Source: Dehalogenimonas lykanthroporepellens BL-DC-9 (GTDB taxonomy: Bacteria > Chloroflexota > Dehalococcoidia > Dehalococcoidales > Dehalococcoidaceae). Taken from it: a stretch of 64,000 bases of DNA. Position 1 is the first letter of the stretch; each line of letters starts with the position of its first letter. The translations under genes were made by a program, and so were the position numbers. The stretch covers positions 1,178,001-1,242,000 of the forward strand of contig CP002084.1 in NCBI GenBank assembly GCA_000143165.1, read 5' to 3'. This document shows positions 9,017 through 18,063 of the stretch, in pieces. Below the pieces are notes generated by a model. It saw nothing but the letters and a program-made list of their open reading frames with translations, did no database searches and was not told the DNA's origin.

Positions 9017-11560
9017 ATGAGCACCGAAGCGCCCGGAATAACGCTCAATATGTTCATCGGCGGCATGACCTGTGCCGCCTGCGTCCGCCATGTGGAATCG
9101 GCGCTCCAGTCGGTTCCCGGTACTGCTGACGTCATCGTCAACCTGGCGCTGGGCAAGGCCACCCTGAATTTCGACCCGAAACAGGCGGCTCTGGCCGACC
9201 TCAAGCGGGCGGTGGAAGAGGGTGGCTATTCAGCGACTTTCGACACCGCCCGGCTGAGTTTGAGCGGGTTGACCTGCGCCGCCTGCGTCGCCGCGGTGGA
9301 GAGGGCGGTCGGCGCCCTGCCCGGAGTGGCCGGCATCACCGTCAACCTTTCGGCCGGCTCCGCTCAGCTGGAATACGCCCCGCCGCTGACATCCCTGAAG
9401 GAGGTCATTGCCGTCATCCGGGAACTGGGTTACGAGGCCGCCGAAAAAATAGAAGGTCAGGCGGCACTCGACCGGGAACAGCAGGCCCGCGAACGGGAGA
9501 TCAGCCGTCAGAAAAAGAATCTGATCATCTCCTGGACGCTGGGTATGCTGGTGATGGTAGGCATGTTCCAGCCCTACTGGATACTGCCCAACTTCGTCCC
9601 GGAATGGATGAACAACAAGGTGTTCCTGTTTTTCCTGACCACTCCCATCGTCTTCGGCCCCGGCAGACAGTTCTTCGTCAATTCCTGGCACGGGCTGAAA
9701 CGCGGCCTGACCGACATGAACCTGCTTTACGCCACCGGTATCGGCGCCGCGTACCTGATAGCCGTCATCAATACCTTTTTCCCGGAGGCCGGTTTCGGCG
9801 GACCGGAAGCCACCTTCTACGAAGCGGCGGCGTTGTTGACCGCCTTCATCATCCTGGGCCGATACCTGGAGGCGGTTACCCGCGGCCGAACCTCGGAGTC
9901 CATCCGTCGCCTGATGAAACTTCAGCCGCGGCTGGCGCGCGTCATCCGCAACGGACAGGAACAGGAGATACCGGTCGATGCGGTCGTGGCCGGCGATATC
10001 ATCGCGGTTCGTCCGGGTGAAGCCGTGCCGGTGGACGGTGTGGTGAGGGATGGTTACTCCGCGGTGGATCAGGCGATGATAACCGGGGAAAGCCTGCCGG
10101 TGGAAAAGCAGGTCGGCGACGAGGTCATCGGCGGCACCATCAATAAAACCGGCGCTTTCCGCTTCGAGGCCACCCGTGTTGGCGGCGATACCGCCCTGGC
10201 CCAGATTATAAAATTGGTGGAAGACGCCCAGACGACCCGGGCTCCGATACAGAAGCTGGCCGACCGGGTGGCCGGTCACTTCATCATGGGGGTTCACATC
10301 ATCGCCCTGCTGGTCTTCCTGTTCTGGTTCTTTTTCGGTTACGACATGTGGTTCACCCCGGAAACCAGACTGATACTGACGCCTTATACCCTGCACGACC
10401 TGGGCGTCTTCGGTTTCGCCCTGCTGACCTCGGTGACGGTGCTGGTGATTTCCTGCCCCTGCGCCCTGGGGCTGGCGACCCCGTCAGCGGTCATGGCCGG
10501 CAGTGGCAAGGGGGCCGAGTACGGCATTCTGTTCAAGGGCGCCGATGCCATGGAAAACACCGCCCGGCTGAACGCGGTAGTTCTGGACAAGACCGGAACG
10601 CTGACCCGCGGCGAGCCTTCGGTCACCGACGTGGTAGCCGCGGACGGCTTCGACCGGGATACGGTACTGAGCCTGGCGTCAGCAGTCGAGCGCCAATCCG
10701 AACACCCGCTGGGTGAAGCCATCGTCAAGGCCGCCTCACACCTGCCGGCCACGGCTGAAGCTGTCGAATTTCAGGCTGTCCCCGGACACGGGGTGGCGGC
10801 GACAGTCGCCGGACAGCGGGTACTGCTGGGCAACCGGAAGCTGATGCAAGAGCGAAATATCGATATCACCATGGTCGAACCTTCAGCTGAACGGCTGGAA
10901 ACCGAGGGCAAGACGGCCATGTTCGTGGCGGCCGACAACCGGACGGCCGGTGTCATCGCCGTGGCCGACACCCTCAAGGAGACCTCGGCCCGGGCGGTAG
11001 GCGAACTGAAAAAACTGGGCCTTCAGGTGATGATGATTACCGGGGACAACCGGCGCACCGCCGAAGCCATCGGCCGGCAGGCCGGTATTGACCGGATACT
11101 GGCGGAAGTCCTGCCCGAGGATAAGGCCGGCGAGGTCAGGAAACTGCAGACTGCCGGTTTCAAGGTAGCCATGGTCGGCGACGGCATCAACGACGCCCCC
11201 GCCCTGGCCCAGGCCGATGTCGGCATTGCCATCGGTTCCGGCACCGACGTAGCCAAGGAAACCGGGCATGTCATCCTGGTCAGGGACGATATCCTGGACG
11301 TCGCCGCCGCCCTTCAGGTGGGACGACGCACACTGGGACTCATCAAGCAGAACCTGTTCTGGGCTTTCGGTTACAACACGCTGGCCATACCCCTGGGCAT
11401 GGGACTGCTGTATCCCTTCACCGGGCAGATGGTATCGCCGGAACTGGCGGCGCTTTTGATGGCCACCAGTTCGCTGTCGGTGACCCTCAATACCCTCCGG
11501 ATGCGCGGTTTTGTCCCTGAAGTCCGCCGGACAGCAGACGAAAAAGGAGTTACCGCATGA
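9017..11560 (+). CDS. copA: Cu(I)-exporting P1B-type ATPase CopA
   Basis: Membrane pump that exports Cu(I) using ATP; 847 residues. Two N-terminal HMA domains carry GMTCAAC (residue ~15) and GLTCAAC (residue ~85). A set of membrane helices starts near residue 165. The transmembrane metal site is the CPC of [15 protein letters not shown] (~residue 481). The phosphorylation motif DKTGTLTRG lies near residue 524, the nucleotide-domain signature SEHPLGEAI near 560, and the hinge motif [16 protein letters not shown] near 720. The CPC pair makes it a P1B-1 (copper/silver) pump. Third gene of the csoR operon, overlapping the next small gene by 4 bp. Confidence 0.96.
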   Translation: MSTEAPGITLNMFIGGMTCAACVRHVESALQSVPGTADVIVNLALGKATLNFDPKQAALADLKRAVEEGGYSATFDTARLSLSGLTCAACVAAVERAVGALPGVAGITVNLSAGSAQLEYAPPLTSLKEVIAVIRELGYEAAEKIEGQAALDREQQAREREISRQKKNLIISWTLGMLVMVGMFQPYWILPNFVPEWMNNKVFLFFLTTPIVFGPGRQFFVNSWHGLKRGLTDMNLLYATGIGAAYLIAVINTFFPEAGFGGPEATFYEAAALLTAFIILGRYLEAVTRGRTSESIRRLMKLQPRLARVIRNGQEQEIPVDAVVAGDIIAVRPGEAVPVDGVVRDGYSAVDQAMITGESLPVEKQVGDEVIGGTINKTGAFRFEATRVGGDTALAQIIKLVEDAQTTRAPIQKLADRVAGHFIMGVHIIALLVFLFWFFFGYDMWFTPETRLILTPYTLHDLGVFGFALLTSVTVLVISCPCALGLATPSAVMAGSGKGAEYGILFKGADAMENTARLNAVVLDKTGTLTRGEPSVTDVVAADGFDRDTVLSLASAVERQSEHPLGEAIVKAASHLPATAEAVEFQAVPGHGVAATVAGQRVLLGNRKLMQERNIDITMVEPSAERLETEGKTAMFVAADNRTAGVIAVADTLKETSARAVGELKKLGLQVMMITGDNRRTAEAIGRQAGIDRILAEVLPEDKAGEVRKLQTAGFKVAMVGDGINDAPALAQADVGIAIGSGTDVAKETGHVILVRDDILDVAAALQVGRRTLGLIKQNLFWAFGYNTLAIPLGMGLLYPFTGQMVSPELAALLMATSSLSVTLNTLRMRGFVPEVRRTADEKGVTA

Positions 11561-11751
11561 AAAAGATATTTACCATTCCGGTAATCTACACGCTGTTATC
11601 GGCTACCGGCGCGGCATTGTTTCTGCTGGCCACAGGCGGAGACGAATATACGGCGGTCGACCGGGTCGGCGGGGCACTGTGGGTGTTTCTGCTGTCGATG
11701 ATTATCCTGATGCCGGCGGTGGCCGCCTGGCGTAGCGGAAAGAAAGGCTGA
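11557..11751 (+). CDS. Small two-helix membrane protein of the copper operon
   Basis: A 64-residue protein of unknown role. Its ATG overlaps the copA stop (ATGA), so it is translationally coupled. It has two hydrophobic segments, residues ~5-25 ([20 protein letters not shown]) and ~39-58, separated by a short acidic loop ([10 protein letters not shown]), and a basic tail. It has no metal-binding Cys, His or Met cluster. Coupling to copA suggests it assists the pump or simply lies in the same membrane process. No family was recognised. Confidence 0.7.
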   Translation: MKKIFTIPVIYTLLSATGAALFLLATGGDEYTAVDRVGGALWVFLLSMIILMPAVAAWRSGKKG

Positions 11752-11763
11752 CCGGCTAAAAGC

Positions 11764-13164
11764 CTAGCGAGGCAGAGTGGCCAGATAGCGGTCGATATCG
11801 CCGGCCGCGGCTTTACCGGCGCCCATGGCCGAAATCACCGTAGCTGACCCGGTAACGACATCGCCGCCGGCCCAGACCCCCGATTTACGGGTCAGCCCGG
11901 TTGTCTCATCGGCAATGACATTGCCCCTGGCGGCGAATTCAAGGTCCGGCGTCGCCCGGGCTATCAACGGATTGGGACGGGTGCCCAGGGCTATAACGGC
12001 CATATCCAGTGGTAACTCGAACTCGGAGCCGGGTACCGGCACCGGACGGCGGCGGCCACTGGCGTCCGGCGCGCCCAGTTCCATTTTCTGACAAACCATG
12101 CCGGAAACCCAGCGGTGTTCGTTGACGTTGAATTGAATCGGGTTGGTTAAAAACAAAAAGGAGACGCCTTCTTCCTCAGCGTTTTCTATTTCTTCGGCCC
12201 GGGCGGGCATTTCATCGCTGCCCCGCCGGTAAACGACGGTGACACGCGCCCCCAGTCGGACGGCGCTCCGGGCGGCGTCCATGGCCACATTGCCGCCGCC
12301 GATGACGGCGACTTCCCGGCCGACCTTGAGCGGGGTATCGAACTCCGGAAAACGCCAGGCCTGCATCAGGTTCACCCGGGACAGGAACTCATTGGCGGAA
12401 TAAACGCCGGAGGCATTTTCACCTTCAATGTTCAAAAACAACGGCAATCCGGCGCCGGTGCCGACGAATACCGCCTGAAAACCCTCGGCGAACAGTTCGT
12501 CGATGCTCAGCGTCTTGCCGACAACGGCATTGAGTTCGAAGGTTACGCCCAGTGACGCAACATAGTCGACTTCAGCCTGGACGATACTCTTGGGCAGGCG
12601 AAACTCCGGAATGCCGTACATCAGGACGCCACCGGCAACATGAAGCGATTCGAAGACAGTGACCTGGTGCCCTTTACGGGCCAGTTCGGCGGCGGCAGTC
12701 AACCCGGAAGGGCCGGCGCCGACAACCGCCGCCCTTCGGCCTGATGGTTGAGTCTTTTCCGGGACAGAACGGTTCGGATGGCCCAGTTCCCAGTCCGCGA
12801 TATAGCGCTCCAACCGCCCGATGGCCACTGGGGAGCCCTTTTTGGCCAGGGTACAGACAGCCTCACACTGGCTTTCCTGGGGACAGACCCGGCCGCAAAC
12901 GCCGGGCAGAGCGTTGGTGCGTTTCAGAATACCGGCCGCTGACGGCAGGTCATCGGCCTTGAGCGCCCTGATGAAATCAGGAATATCGATGGCCACCGGG
13001 CAACCGGCGACACAATTGCGCGCCTTGCAGTCGATACAGCGGGAAGCTTCCTGGGCCGCTTCTTCGGCGGTATAACCCAGGGCGACTTCGTCGAAATTGA
13101 GCTTCCGTCGTTGGGCCGCCTGTTTGGGCATGGGGACCCGGTTTAGATTCAGTTTTTCAGCCAT
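11764..13164 (-). CDS. nfnB: NfnB-type FAD/Fe-S oxidoreductase (glutamate synthase small subunit-like)
   Basis: Large subunit of an NADH-dependent ferredoxin:NADP+ oxidoreductase; 466 residues. The N-terminal ~150 residues hold Cys-rich runs (ASRCIDCKARNCVAGCP and GVCGRVCPQESQCEAVC) that ligate two [4Fe-4S] clusters. Two dinucleotide folds follow, with GAGPSGLTAAAELARKG for FAD and GGGNVAMDAARSAVRLG for NAD(P). Alone it would be called the glutamate synthase small subunit or sulfide dehydrogenase beta subunit. The partner 15 bp upstream is the matching alpha subunit, and no glutamate synthase large subunit is near. NfnAB, which balances NADH, NADPH and ferredoxin by electron bifurcation, is the best reading; SudAB is the alternative. 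Confidence 0.85.
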   Translation of the reverse strand: MAEKLNLNRVPMPKQAAQRRKLNFDEVALGYTAEEAAQEASRCIDCKARNCVAGCPVAIDIPDFIRALKADDLPSAAGILKRTNALPGVCGRVCPQESQCEAVCTLAKKGSPVAIGRLERYIADWELGHPNRSVPEKTQPSGRRAAVVGAGPSGLTAAAELARKGHQVTVFESLHVAGGVLMYGIPEFRLPKSIVQAEVDYVASLGVTFELNAVVGKTLSIDELFAEGFQAVFVGTGAGLPLFLNIEGENASGVYSANEFLSRVNLMQAWRFPEFDTPLKVGREVAVIGGGNVAMDAARSAVRLGARVTVVYRRGSDEMPARAEEIENAEEEGVSFLFLTNPIQFNVNEHRWVSGMVCQKMELGAPDASGRRRPVPVPGSEFELPLDMAVIALGTRPNPLIARATPDLEFAARGNVIADETTGLTRKSGVWAGGDVVTGSATVISAMGAGKAAAGDIDRYLATLPR

Positions 13165-13179
13165 GACGGTATCCGTAAT

Positions 13180-14016
13180 TCACGCTCCGGCCTCCGGACA
13201 GCGGCAGACCTCGAGCGAGCGCTTTTCTTCTTCGATATAGGTTCGCTGACGCGCCATGAAGGAGTCCCAGTCAATGGCGTGTCCGTCGAACTCCGGCCCA
13301 TCCACACAGGCGAACCGGGTCTGTCCGTCAACCGATACCCGACAGCAACCGCACATACCGGTGCCGTCAATCATGATAGGGTTCATACTGACGATGGTCT
13401 TGACACCGAAAGGCCGGGTGGTCAGAGCGGAGAACTTCATCATGATGCTGGGACCGACGGCGATGACCCGGTCAATCGTTTCTCCCCGCTCCAGTTTTTC
13501 CTTTATCGGTTCGGTCACCACGCCCTTGCGTCCGGCCGAGCCGTCATCGGTAGTAATGATAAGTTCATCGGAAACCGCTGACAGCCGGTCCTGCCAGAAC
13601 AGAAGGTCTTTGTTGCGCGCGCCGACCACGGTAATCACCCGGTTGCCGGCGGCTTTCATGGCCCGGGCGATGGGCATGATGGTGGCGGTGGCGAAACCGC
13701 CGGCCATCAGGCAGACGGTGCCGAAGTTTTCTATCTCGGTCGGATTACCCAGGGGGCCGACAAAGTCGGCCAGGGCATCGCCGACGCCCAGACGTGCCAG
13801 CCGGGTGGTGGTGGTACCGACCTCCATGAACACTACCGAGACCGTGCCTTCAGTGGTATCCCAGTCGGCGATGGTCAGCGGAATGCGCTCGCCTTTTTCA
13901 TTCACTCTCAGAATCACGAACTGGCCGGCGGCCGCCTTACGGGCGACACGAGGGGCCTGAATGCGATAAACCCTTACGCGCGGTACCAGTTCTTCGGTGG
14001 AAATAATGGGGTACAA
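13180..14016 (-). CDS. nfnA: NfnA-type ferredoxin-NADP+ reductase subunit
   Basis: Small flavoprotein subunit paired with nfnB; 278 residues. The N-terminal FAD-binding barrel (residues ~1-95) resembles dihydroorotate dehydrogenase electron-transfer subunits. The NAD-binding domain carries LMAGGFATATIMPIARAM near residue 105. The C-terminal region has the [2Fe-2S] signature with three Cys (MCGCC, later FAC) preceded by an Asp-Gly-Thr-Gly. An Asp ligand at this place is characteristic of the bifurcating NfnA cluster. It is first in the two-gene operon, 15 bp ahead of nfnB. In an anaerobe it supplies NADPH from reduced ferredoxin and NADH. Confidence 0.85.
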   Translation of the reverse strand: MYPIISTEELVPRVRVYRIQAPRVARKAAAGQFVILRVNEKGERIPLTIADWDTTEGTVSVVFMEVGTTTTRLARLGVGDALADFVGPLGNPTEIENFGTVCLMAGGFATATIMPIARAMKAAGNRVITVVGARNKDLLFWQDRLSAVSDELIITTDDGSAGRKGVVTEPIKEKLERGETIDRVIAVGPSIMMKFSALTTRPFGVKTIVSMNPIMIDGTGMCGCCRVSVDGQTRFACVDGPEFDGHAIDWDSFMARQRTYIEEEKRSLEVCRCPEAGA

Positions 14017-14100
14017 CAGAACTCCTCAGTATTAAAACGGTATTAAGACCGGAGTATAATCTATCATTATACGACCGCCCGGTTCAAGCGGCCGGGGGGA

Positions 14101-14137
14101 AGAAAAGGAAGAGCGGGCAGAATTAATCTGCCCGCTC
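14101..14137 (-). terminator. Terminator of the NTF2-like gene
   Basis: Perfect 11-bp stem GAGCGGGCAGA / TCTGCCCGCTC (14111-14137) with a 5-nt loop. Read on the minus strand it is followed by TTCCTTTTCTT, so it ends transcription of the gene at 14159-14725 before nfnA. Confidence 0.8.
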
Positions 14138-14158
14138 TTGTATACGCCGTTATAAGGT

Positions 14159-14725
14159 TTAGTAGTAGTCGAAGAAAGACTGGTCGGCCGGGGGCTCGTC
14201 GGCCTTGAGTTCGGCTTCCCTTTTAGCTTCTTCTTCCTTGCGCTTGGCTTCTTCGGCGGCCTTGCGTTCAGCTTCGGCGGCTTCTTCGGCTTCTTTTTCC
14301 TCCGGAGTCGGTTCCGGCATCTTCACCTCTCCCGGCAGGGACAGGTGCATCTCGGAAAACTTCCAGGTGCCGTCGACCTTCTCCGCCACCGCGGTCAGGC
14401 GCATGTCGAGCACCAGTTCCCGGGTGCCCCTGGTCAGCGTCTCATAGATATGGCTGGAAACCCAGGCCACATCACCGTTGGCCTTGATGGTGGTATAGCC
14501 GAATTTGACGGCGATGTTGTCGGCCATGGCGAAATGCTTTTCGTAACGTTCCTTGAGCTGGCCGGGGCCGATGCTCATTTCGTCCTGGGCGGGACCGATA
14601 TTGAGCATGTTGGGGTCTTTGGTGGTTACATTAAGCAGGGCTTCGACGTTTCTGGCTTCAAGGGCATACTTGTATTCATCCAGCAAGGCGTTGATGGCAC
14701 TGCGTGTTTCGGAGTCCGCTCTCAT
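14159..14725 (-). CDS. SnoaL/NTF2-like protein with charged C-terminal tail
   Basis: A 188-residue protein from ATG at 14725, chosen because AAGGAGAG lies eight bases upstream; a longer frame reaches 14752 without one. Residues ~1-125 look like a SnoaL-like/DUF4440 cone fold (a short helical start AINALLDEYKYALEARN, then strands with AWVSSHIYETLTRGTRELVL and GTWKFSEMHLS). Residues ~130-180 are a Glu/Ala/Lys/Arg run (EEAAEAERKAAEEAKRKEEE) that should form a long charged helix. The C terminus is DQSFFDYY. It is cytosolic, with no signal peptide. The tail suggests a docking partner; no enzyme activity can be assigned. Confidence 0.75.
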   Translation of the reverse strand: MRADSETRSAINALLDEYKYALEARNVEALLNVTTKDPNMLNIGPAQDEMSIGPGQLKERYEKHFAMADNIAVKFGYTTIKANGDVAWVSSHIYETLTRGTRELVLDMRLTAVAEKVDGTWKFSEMHLSLPGEVKMPEPTPEEKEAEEAAEAERKAAEEAKRKEEEAKREAELKADEPPADQSFFDYY

Positions 14726-15003
14726 CGATAATACTCTCCTTTTTTCAGTCAATCAGGGTACTTTTATAGGCTAAACAGGGCATCAGTGTCAAGCCTGACC
14801 GCCCCCGGCTCTGTCTTGACGCCATAACGATGATAGGATTAACGAAGGGCAATGATTTCGGTCAGAAACTCGTTAATCCAGTCGATATTTTCTTTGGCAG
14901 TCCGGCGACCGGGCACCAAACGCAGGAGGCCTGAAATCCGGTGGGGCGGCGTAATTCGGATTACATAGGTAATGGAGCCCTCAGGGTTCAAAAAAGAAAC
15001 AGC

Positions 15004-15231
15004 CTAGAAATCATCCAGGCTGGAGAAGAATATTTCCGGGACTGATGGAGTGTTCTCATTGACCCACCGCTGGAGACAGGTAATGGAGCAGAAACCGTAC
15101 CGCTTGATGTCTTCCGGTCCCTGGAGGTGAGACAGGATAAACCAGCCCTGCAGGGCCAGACAGGGGAGCGCGGAGACTTCCACCCCCTGATTGCGGCCAC
15201 AACCGTAACAATGGCAGGTTCGTTCGCTCAA
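15004..15231 (-). CDS. Small FCS/TRASH-like zinc-finger protein
   Basis: A 75-residue protein starting at TTG (15231) with GGAGG about ten bases upstream. Cys pairs near the N terminus (CHCYGCG) and the segment YGFCSITCLQRWV near residues 45-57 match the treble-clef FCS/TRASH style of zinc site. The remainder is acidic, ending FFSSLDDF. The stop is TAG. The frame continues without a further stop for about 54 codons downstream (see findings). The family is not known to the reader beyond the fold guess. It stands alone on its strand between an NTF2-like gene and tRNA-Glu. Confidence 0.65.
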   Translation of the reverse strand: MSERTCHCYGCGRNQGVEVSALPCLALQGWFILSHLQGPEDIKRYGFCSITCLQRWVNENTPSVPEIFFSSLDDF

Positions 15232-15417
15232 CTACCGACAACCTCCGTCGGCGAATAATAAAATCCCATCAGAATCATTATCCTAGCGAACTGGAGTTGT
15301 GTCAAACCGGGAGGGGCGGCCAACCACATAATTCCATTGGCCGGTAAACAGGTGTTAATACGTAGAGCCCGAGACTATCAACCAGAAATCACCGGACGTC
15401 TCAGAGGAAAAAAGATA

Positions 15418-15490
15418 TGCCCCCAAGGGAATTCGAATCCCTGTTGACGGCTTGAAAGGCCGCTGTCCTAGGCCTCTAGACGATGGGGGC
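15418..15490 (-). tRNA. tRNA-Glu (anticodon TTC)
   Basis: The minus strand folds into a clean cloverleaf: acceptor GCCCCCA pairs with TGGGGGC, anticodon loop CTTTCAA between GCGGC and GCCGT, T-loop stem-loop CAGGGATTCGAATTCCCTT. The 3' CCA is not encoded, unlike the tRNA-Thr at 51.5 kb. Confidence 0.95.
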
Positions 15491-15526
15491 AAGGCAACCG
15501 GAGAATTATAGCAAAAAGACCGTTAG

Positions 15527-15555
15527 CTGACAAACGACCGGACTGTTGCTACAAT
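15527..15555 (+). promoter_or_regulatory. Promoter of the VTT-domain gene, probably leaderless
   Basis: CTGACA (15527-15532), 17 bp, TACAAT (15550-15555), then only 8 nt to the ATG at 15564 with no Shine-Dalgarno sequence. Confidence 0.5.
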
Positions 15556-15563
15556 ACCGCCAG

Positions 15564-16190
15564 ATGAGTGACTCTGATTTACCTGCCGGCGACCAACCGC
15601 CGGTTGACCATCACCTGGCCGAAAAAGGCTCCTGGGTTCAGCGGCGGCTGTTACCTATCTTGTCCATTGTTTTTGTCATCGTAGTCGTCGGCGGGGTTCT
15701 CTACATCTACCACAACAACCCCGACCTGACCGAACAGCTCAAGGGATACGGGTACCTGGGCGCTTTCATCATCAGCGCCCTGCTTAACGCCACTGTCATT
15801 CTACCAGCGGGTAATTTTCTGGTGCTGGCGGCGCTGGGCGCCGCCATGCCATCGCCGACCGTAGTCGGTCTGGCCGCCGCCGTGGGTGCGGCCATCGGTG
15901 AGATGACCGGCTACCTGGCCGGTTTTTCCGGCCGGGCGGTGTTGCCGCAACACCACAAGTGGTACCAGCGCGTTCACGACTGGCTGAACCGCTACGGAAT
16001 GTGGGCCATCTTCGGCCTGTCGGCGGCGCCTCTGGTATTCGACGTAGCCGGCATCACCGCCGGGGTGATGCGCTTTCCGGCCCGGAAATTCTTCATTGCC
16101 TGCTTCCTGGGTCGCAGTGTTCTTTACATACTGCTGGCCTGGGCCGGCGCGCTGGGCTGGCAACAGGTTATCGACTGGCTGGCGGCTTAA
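15564..16190 (+). CDS. VTT-domain (DedA/SNARE-associated) membrane protein
   Basis: Polytopic membrane protein of 208 residues in the VTT/DedA superfamily, whose members scramble or flip lipids or lipid carriers. The start at 15564 (MSDSDLPAG) is placed just after a -10 box; an in-frame upstream start at 15546 would precede the likely transcript. After a ~30-residue cytosolic N terminus come a membrane helix (LLPILSIVFVIVVVGGVLYI), the VTT core with LNATVILPAGNFLVLAALG, and the signature GEMTGYLAGFSGR near residue 115, then more helices to the C terminus. Its 3' end overlaps the convergent MFS gene by 23 bp. The substrate is unknown. Confidence 0.85.
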   Translation: MSDSDLPAGDQPPVDHHLAEKGSWVQRRLLPILSIVFVIVVVGGVLYIYHNNPDLTEQLKGYGYLGAFIISALLNATVILPAGNFLVLAALGAAMPSPTVVGLAAAVGAAIGEMTGYLAGFSGRAVLPQHHKWYQRVHDWLNRYGMWAIFGLSAAPLVFDVAGITAGVMRFPARKFFIACFLGRSVLYILLAWAGALGWQQVIDWLAA

Positions 16191-17424
16191 CCTTCAGAAT
16201 CAGCAAACCGCCGATAACAAAGTAAAGCAACGCCGCCGAGAGCATCACCTGGTAACCCAGGTTGACCGATACCCCGTTGAAATGGTCGATGACCGGCCCG
16301 ATCAGCCGGGCCGCGGCGGCGCCACCGGCGGTGGCCATGTTGACTATAGCCAGATAGCGGGCTTCCTGTCCGGGCACTACCAGGTCGGTCGCCAGCGCCC
16401 AGTTGACCACCACGAAGGTTCCGGTGGCGTAACCGGTAATAGCCGCGACGATATACACCGCCGTCAACGTCGGCCAGATAATCAGAATCATAATTCCAGC
16501 CGCCCCGATAAGCGCCGCCACCAGCGACAGCCGGCTCCGCCCGTAACGGTCGGCCAGGTACCCCGCCGGGAAAACCGAAGCCGCCATGCCGACCCCCGCC
16601 ACCACCATGAATCCGGCGGTCGCCCCGGCCGGGTCGGCCACGCCGATGACATCACGGACGTAATAAAGGGCAAACTGCTGTATGGTAGCCCCGGCCATCA
16701 GCACCAGGAGCCGGGAAGCCAGAAACCAGCCGAAACCGGGAACTTCCCTGAGGTTGAAGCGATAACTGAGCAGAGGATTCCGAAATTTCGGCAAAGGCGC
16801 GGTCACCGGGGGATCGTGAAGCCGTCGCCACAGATATAACAGAATGATGAGCAGAAGACCGGACAGGATTGCCAGAGCTATCCACAACCCTGTCTGCTGG
16901 TCGGCAGAATAACCCGACAGCAGACGCCCGACCACCAGCACCCCCACCGCCCCCCCGATTATTTCCATCAGGGATTTCACTGAAGAAGCCCGGCCGCGAT
17001 AATCCGGGGGCACCAGCTCCGGAATATAACCCTGATAAGGCCCCTGCGCCGTGTTACTGGCCAGTTGCATCAGGCAGTAAAAGACAAAAAGGGCGCCCAG
17101 AGACGGCGCCAGGCCGACACCGAGCAAGAACACCATCAGGGCGATGACGCCACCGATGACGAAAGGCTTACGCCGCCCCCAGCGGGTGGAGGTGGCGTCG
17201 GAGATGGCGCTGGCGACCGGTTGCCACAACATGGCGATGATCAATCCCAGGAAGGTGATAGTGCCCAGAGCGGTGTTTTTTTCGGCCTCGCCGACAAAAT
17301 CCAGCACCCGCAGAGGCAGGATGAGGCCATGGAAACTCTGGGACAGGGCGGTCAGCCCCAGGCCGAGGATGGTGATTTTCAGATAATCGCTTACCCCCAG
17401 CTTGGGGAACCTCAGCCTTTTCAT
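16168..17424 (-). CDS. MFS transporter
   Basis: Twelve-helix major facilitator of 418 residues. The loop 2-3 signature is ISDATSTRWGRRKP and the equivalent in the second half is YLADRYGRSRLSL near residue 290. Its N-terminal half (FHGLILPLRVLDFVGEA, DATSTRWGRRKPFVIGG) resembles the SLC45/glycoside-pentoside-hexuronide-like transporters, but the substrate cannot be fixed. It converges on the VTT gene and overlaps it by 23 bp. It has its own promoter directly before the start codon. No enzyme gene beside it hints at a substrate. Confidence 0.85.
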   Translation of the reverse strand: MKRLRFPKLGVSDYLKITILGLGLTALSQSFHGLILPLRVLDFVGEAEKNTALGTITFLGLIIAMLWQPVASAISDATSTRWGRRKPFVIGGVIALMVFLLGVGLAPSLGALFVFYCLMQLASNTAQGPYQGYIPELVPPDYRGRASSVKSLMEIIGGAVGVLVVGRLLSGYSADQQTGLWIALAILSGLLLIILLYLWRRLHDPPVTAPLPKFRNPLLSYRFNLREVPGFGWFLASRLLVLMAGATIQQFALYYVRDVIGVADPAGATAGFMVVAGVGMAASVFPAGYLADRYGRSRLSLVAALIGAAGIMILIIWPTLTAVYIVAAITGYATGTFVVVNWALATDLVVPGQEARYLAIVNMATAGGAAAARLIGPVIDHFNGVSVNLGYQVMLSAALLYFVIGGLLILKVKPPASR

Positions 17425-17430
17425 GCGGTC

Positions 17431-17459
17431 ACTTTAGCAGAGCCAGGGCCGTTTCACAA
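17431..17459 (-). promoter_or_regulatory. MFS gene promoter, probably leaderless
   Basis: On the minus strand TTGTGA (17459-17454), 17 bp, TAAAGT (17436-17431), then 6 nt to the ATG. No ribosome site is visible. Confidence 0.45.
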
Positions 17460-17506
17460 TTGCCTGTAAGAGCTTAAAATGTTTTTGAACTTTTCATCGC
17501 CCGGTT

Positions 17507-17536
17507 TTGCCCGTTAACCGACGGGCATGCTACACT
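17507..17536 (+). promoter_or_regulatory. Promoter of the dUTPase-family gene, probably leaderless
   Basis: TTGCCC (17507-17512), 18 bp, TACACT (17531-17536), then 7 nt to the ATG at 17544 with no Shine-Dalgarno sequence. Confidence 0.5.
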
Positions 17537-17543
17537 TCCGCCC

Positions 17544-18050
17544 ATGACCGCACTACCGAAAAAAGAACTGCTCCGCCTCATCCAGGGAGATACGCCGCTG
17601 GTATCGGGTTTTCTGGATCTGGACGCCCAGGTTCAGCCGAACGGCATTGACCTGACACTGAAAGAGGTGTTCACCCTGGAGGAAGAAGGCGTCATCGCCC
17701 GGGACAACGCTGACCGCCGTTTAACCCCCCTGTCCGAAATACCCTTCGACAAAGGCCGCCTGCACCTGGCGCCCGGCAGTTATCTCATCACCTATAACGA
17801 GATTGTCAACCTGCCCCGGGACGTCATGGCGCTGGGCAGAGCCCGCTCCAGCCTGCTCCGGTGCGGCGCCGCCATACATACCGCGGTCTGGGACGCCGGT
17901 TACAGCGGCCGTTCTCAATCACTGCTGGTGGTCTATCATCCGGCCGGCATCACCCTCGAAGCTGACGCCAGGCTGATGCAACTGGTCTTTTTCCGGCTGT
18001 CGGACACCACCGAAGCCTACAACGGCATCTATCAGAACGAAAATAAATGA
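17544..18050 (+). CDS. dUTPase / dCTP deaminase family protein
   Basis: Trimeric nucleotide hydrolase or deaminase of 168 residues that keeps dUTP low or makes dUMP for thymidylate. The family core is clear: PNGIDLTLKEVF near the N terminus, LGRARSSLLRCGAAIHTAVWDAGYSGR (residues ~99-125, here split: RARSSLLRCG then DAGYSGR) and RLMQLVFFRL near the end. The length fits the shorter archaeal-type dUTPases of this family better than the ~190-residue bacterial dCTP deaminases. The sequence alone does not settle dUTPase against dCTP deaminase. A dCMP deaminase is encoded at 34 kb, which gives another route to dUMP. Confidence 0.8.
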   Translation: MTALPKKELLRLIQGDTPLVSGFLDLDAQVQPNGIDLTLKEVFTLEEEGVIARDNADRRLTPLSEIPFDKGRLHLAPGSYLITYNEIVNLPRDVMALGRARSSLLRCGAAIHTAVWDAGYSGRSQSLLVVYHPAGITLEADARLMQLVFFRLSDTTEAYNGIYQNENK

Positions 18051-18063
18051 TGATAGACCGGGA

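Noticed and set aside
9230-10396. 388-residue minus-strand frame opposite copA
   Set aside because: Shadow of CopA; composition is that of reverse-read codons.
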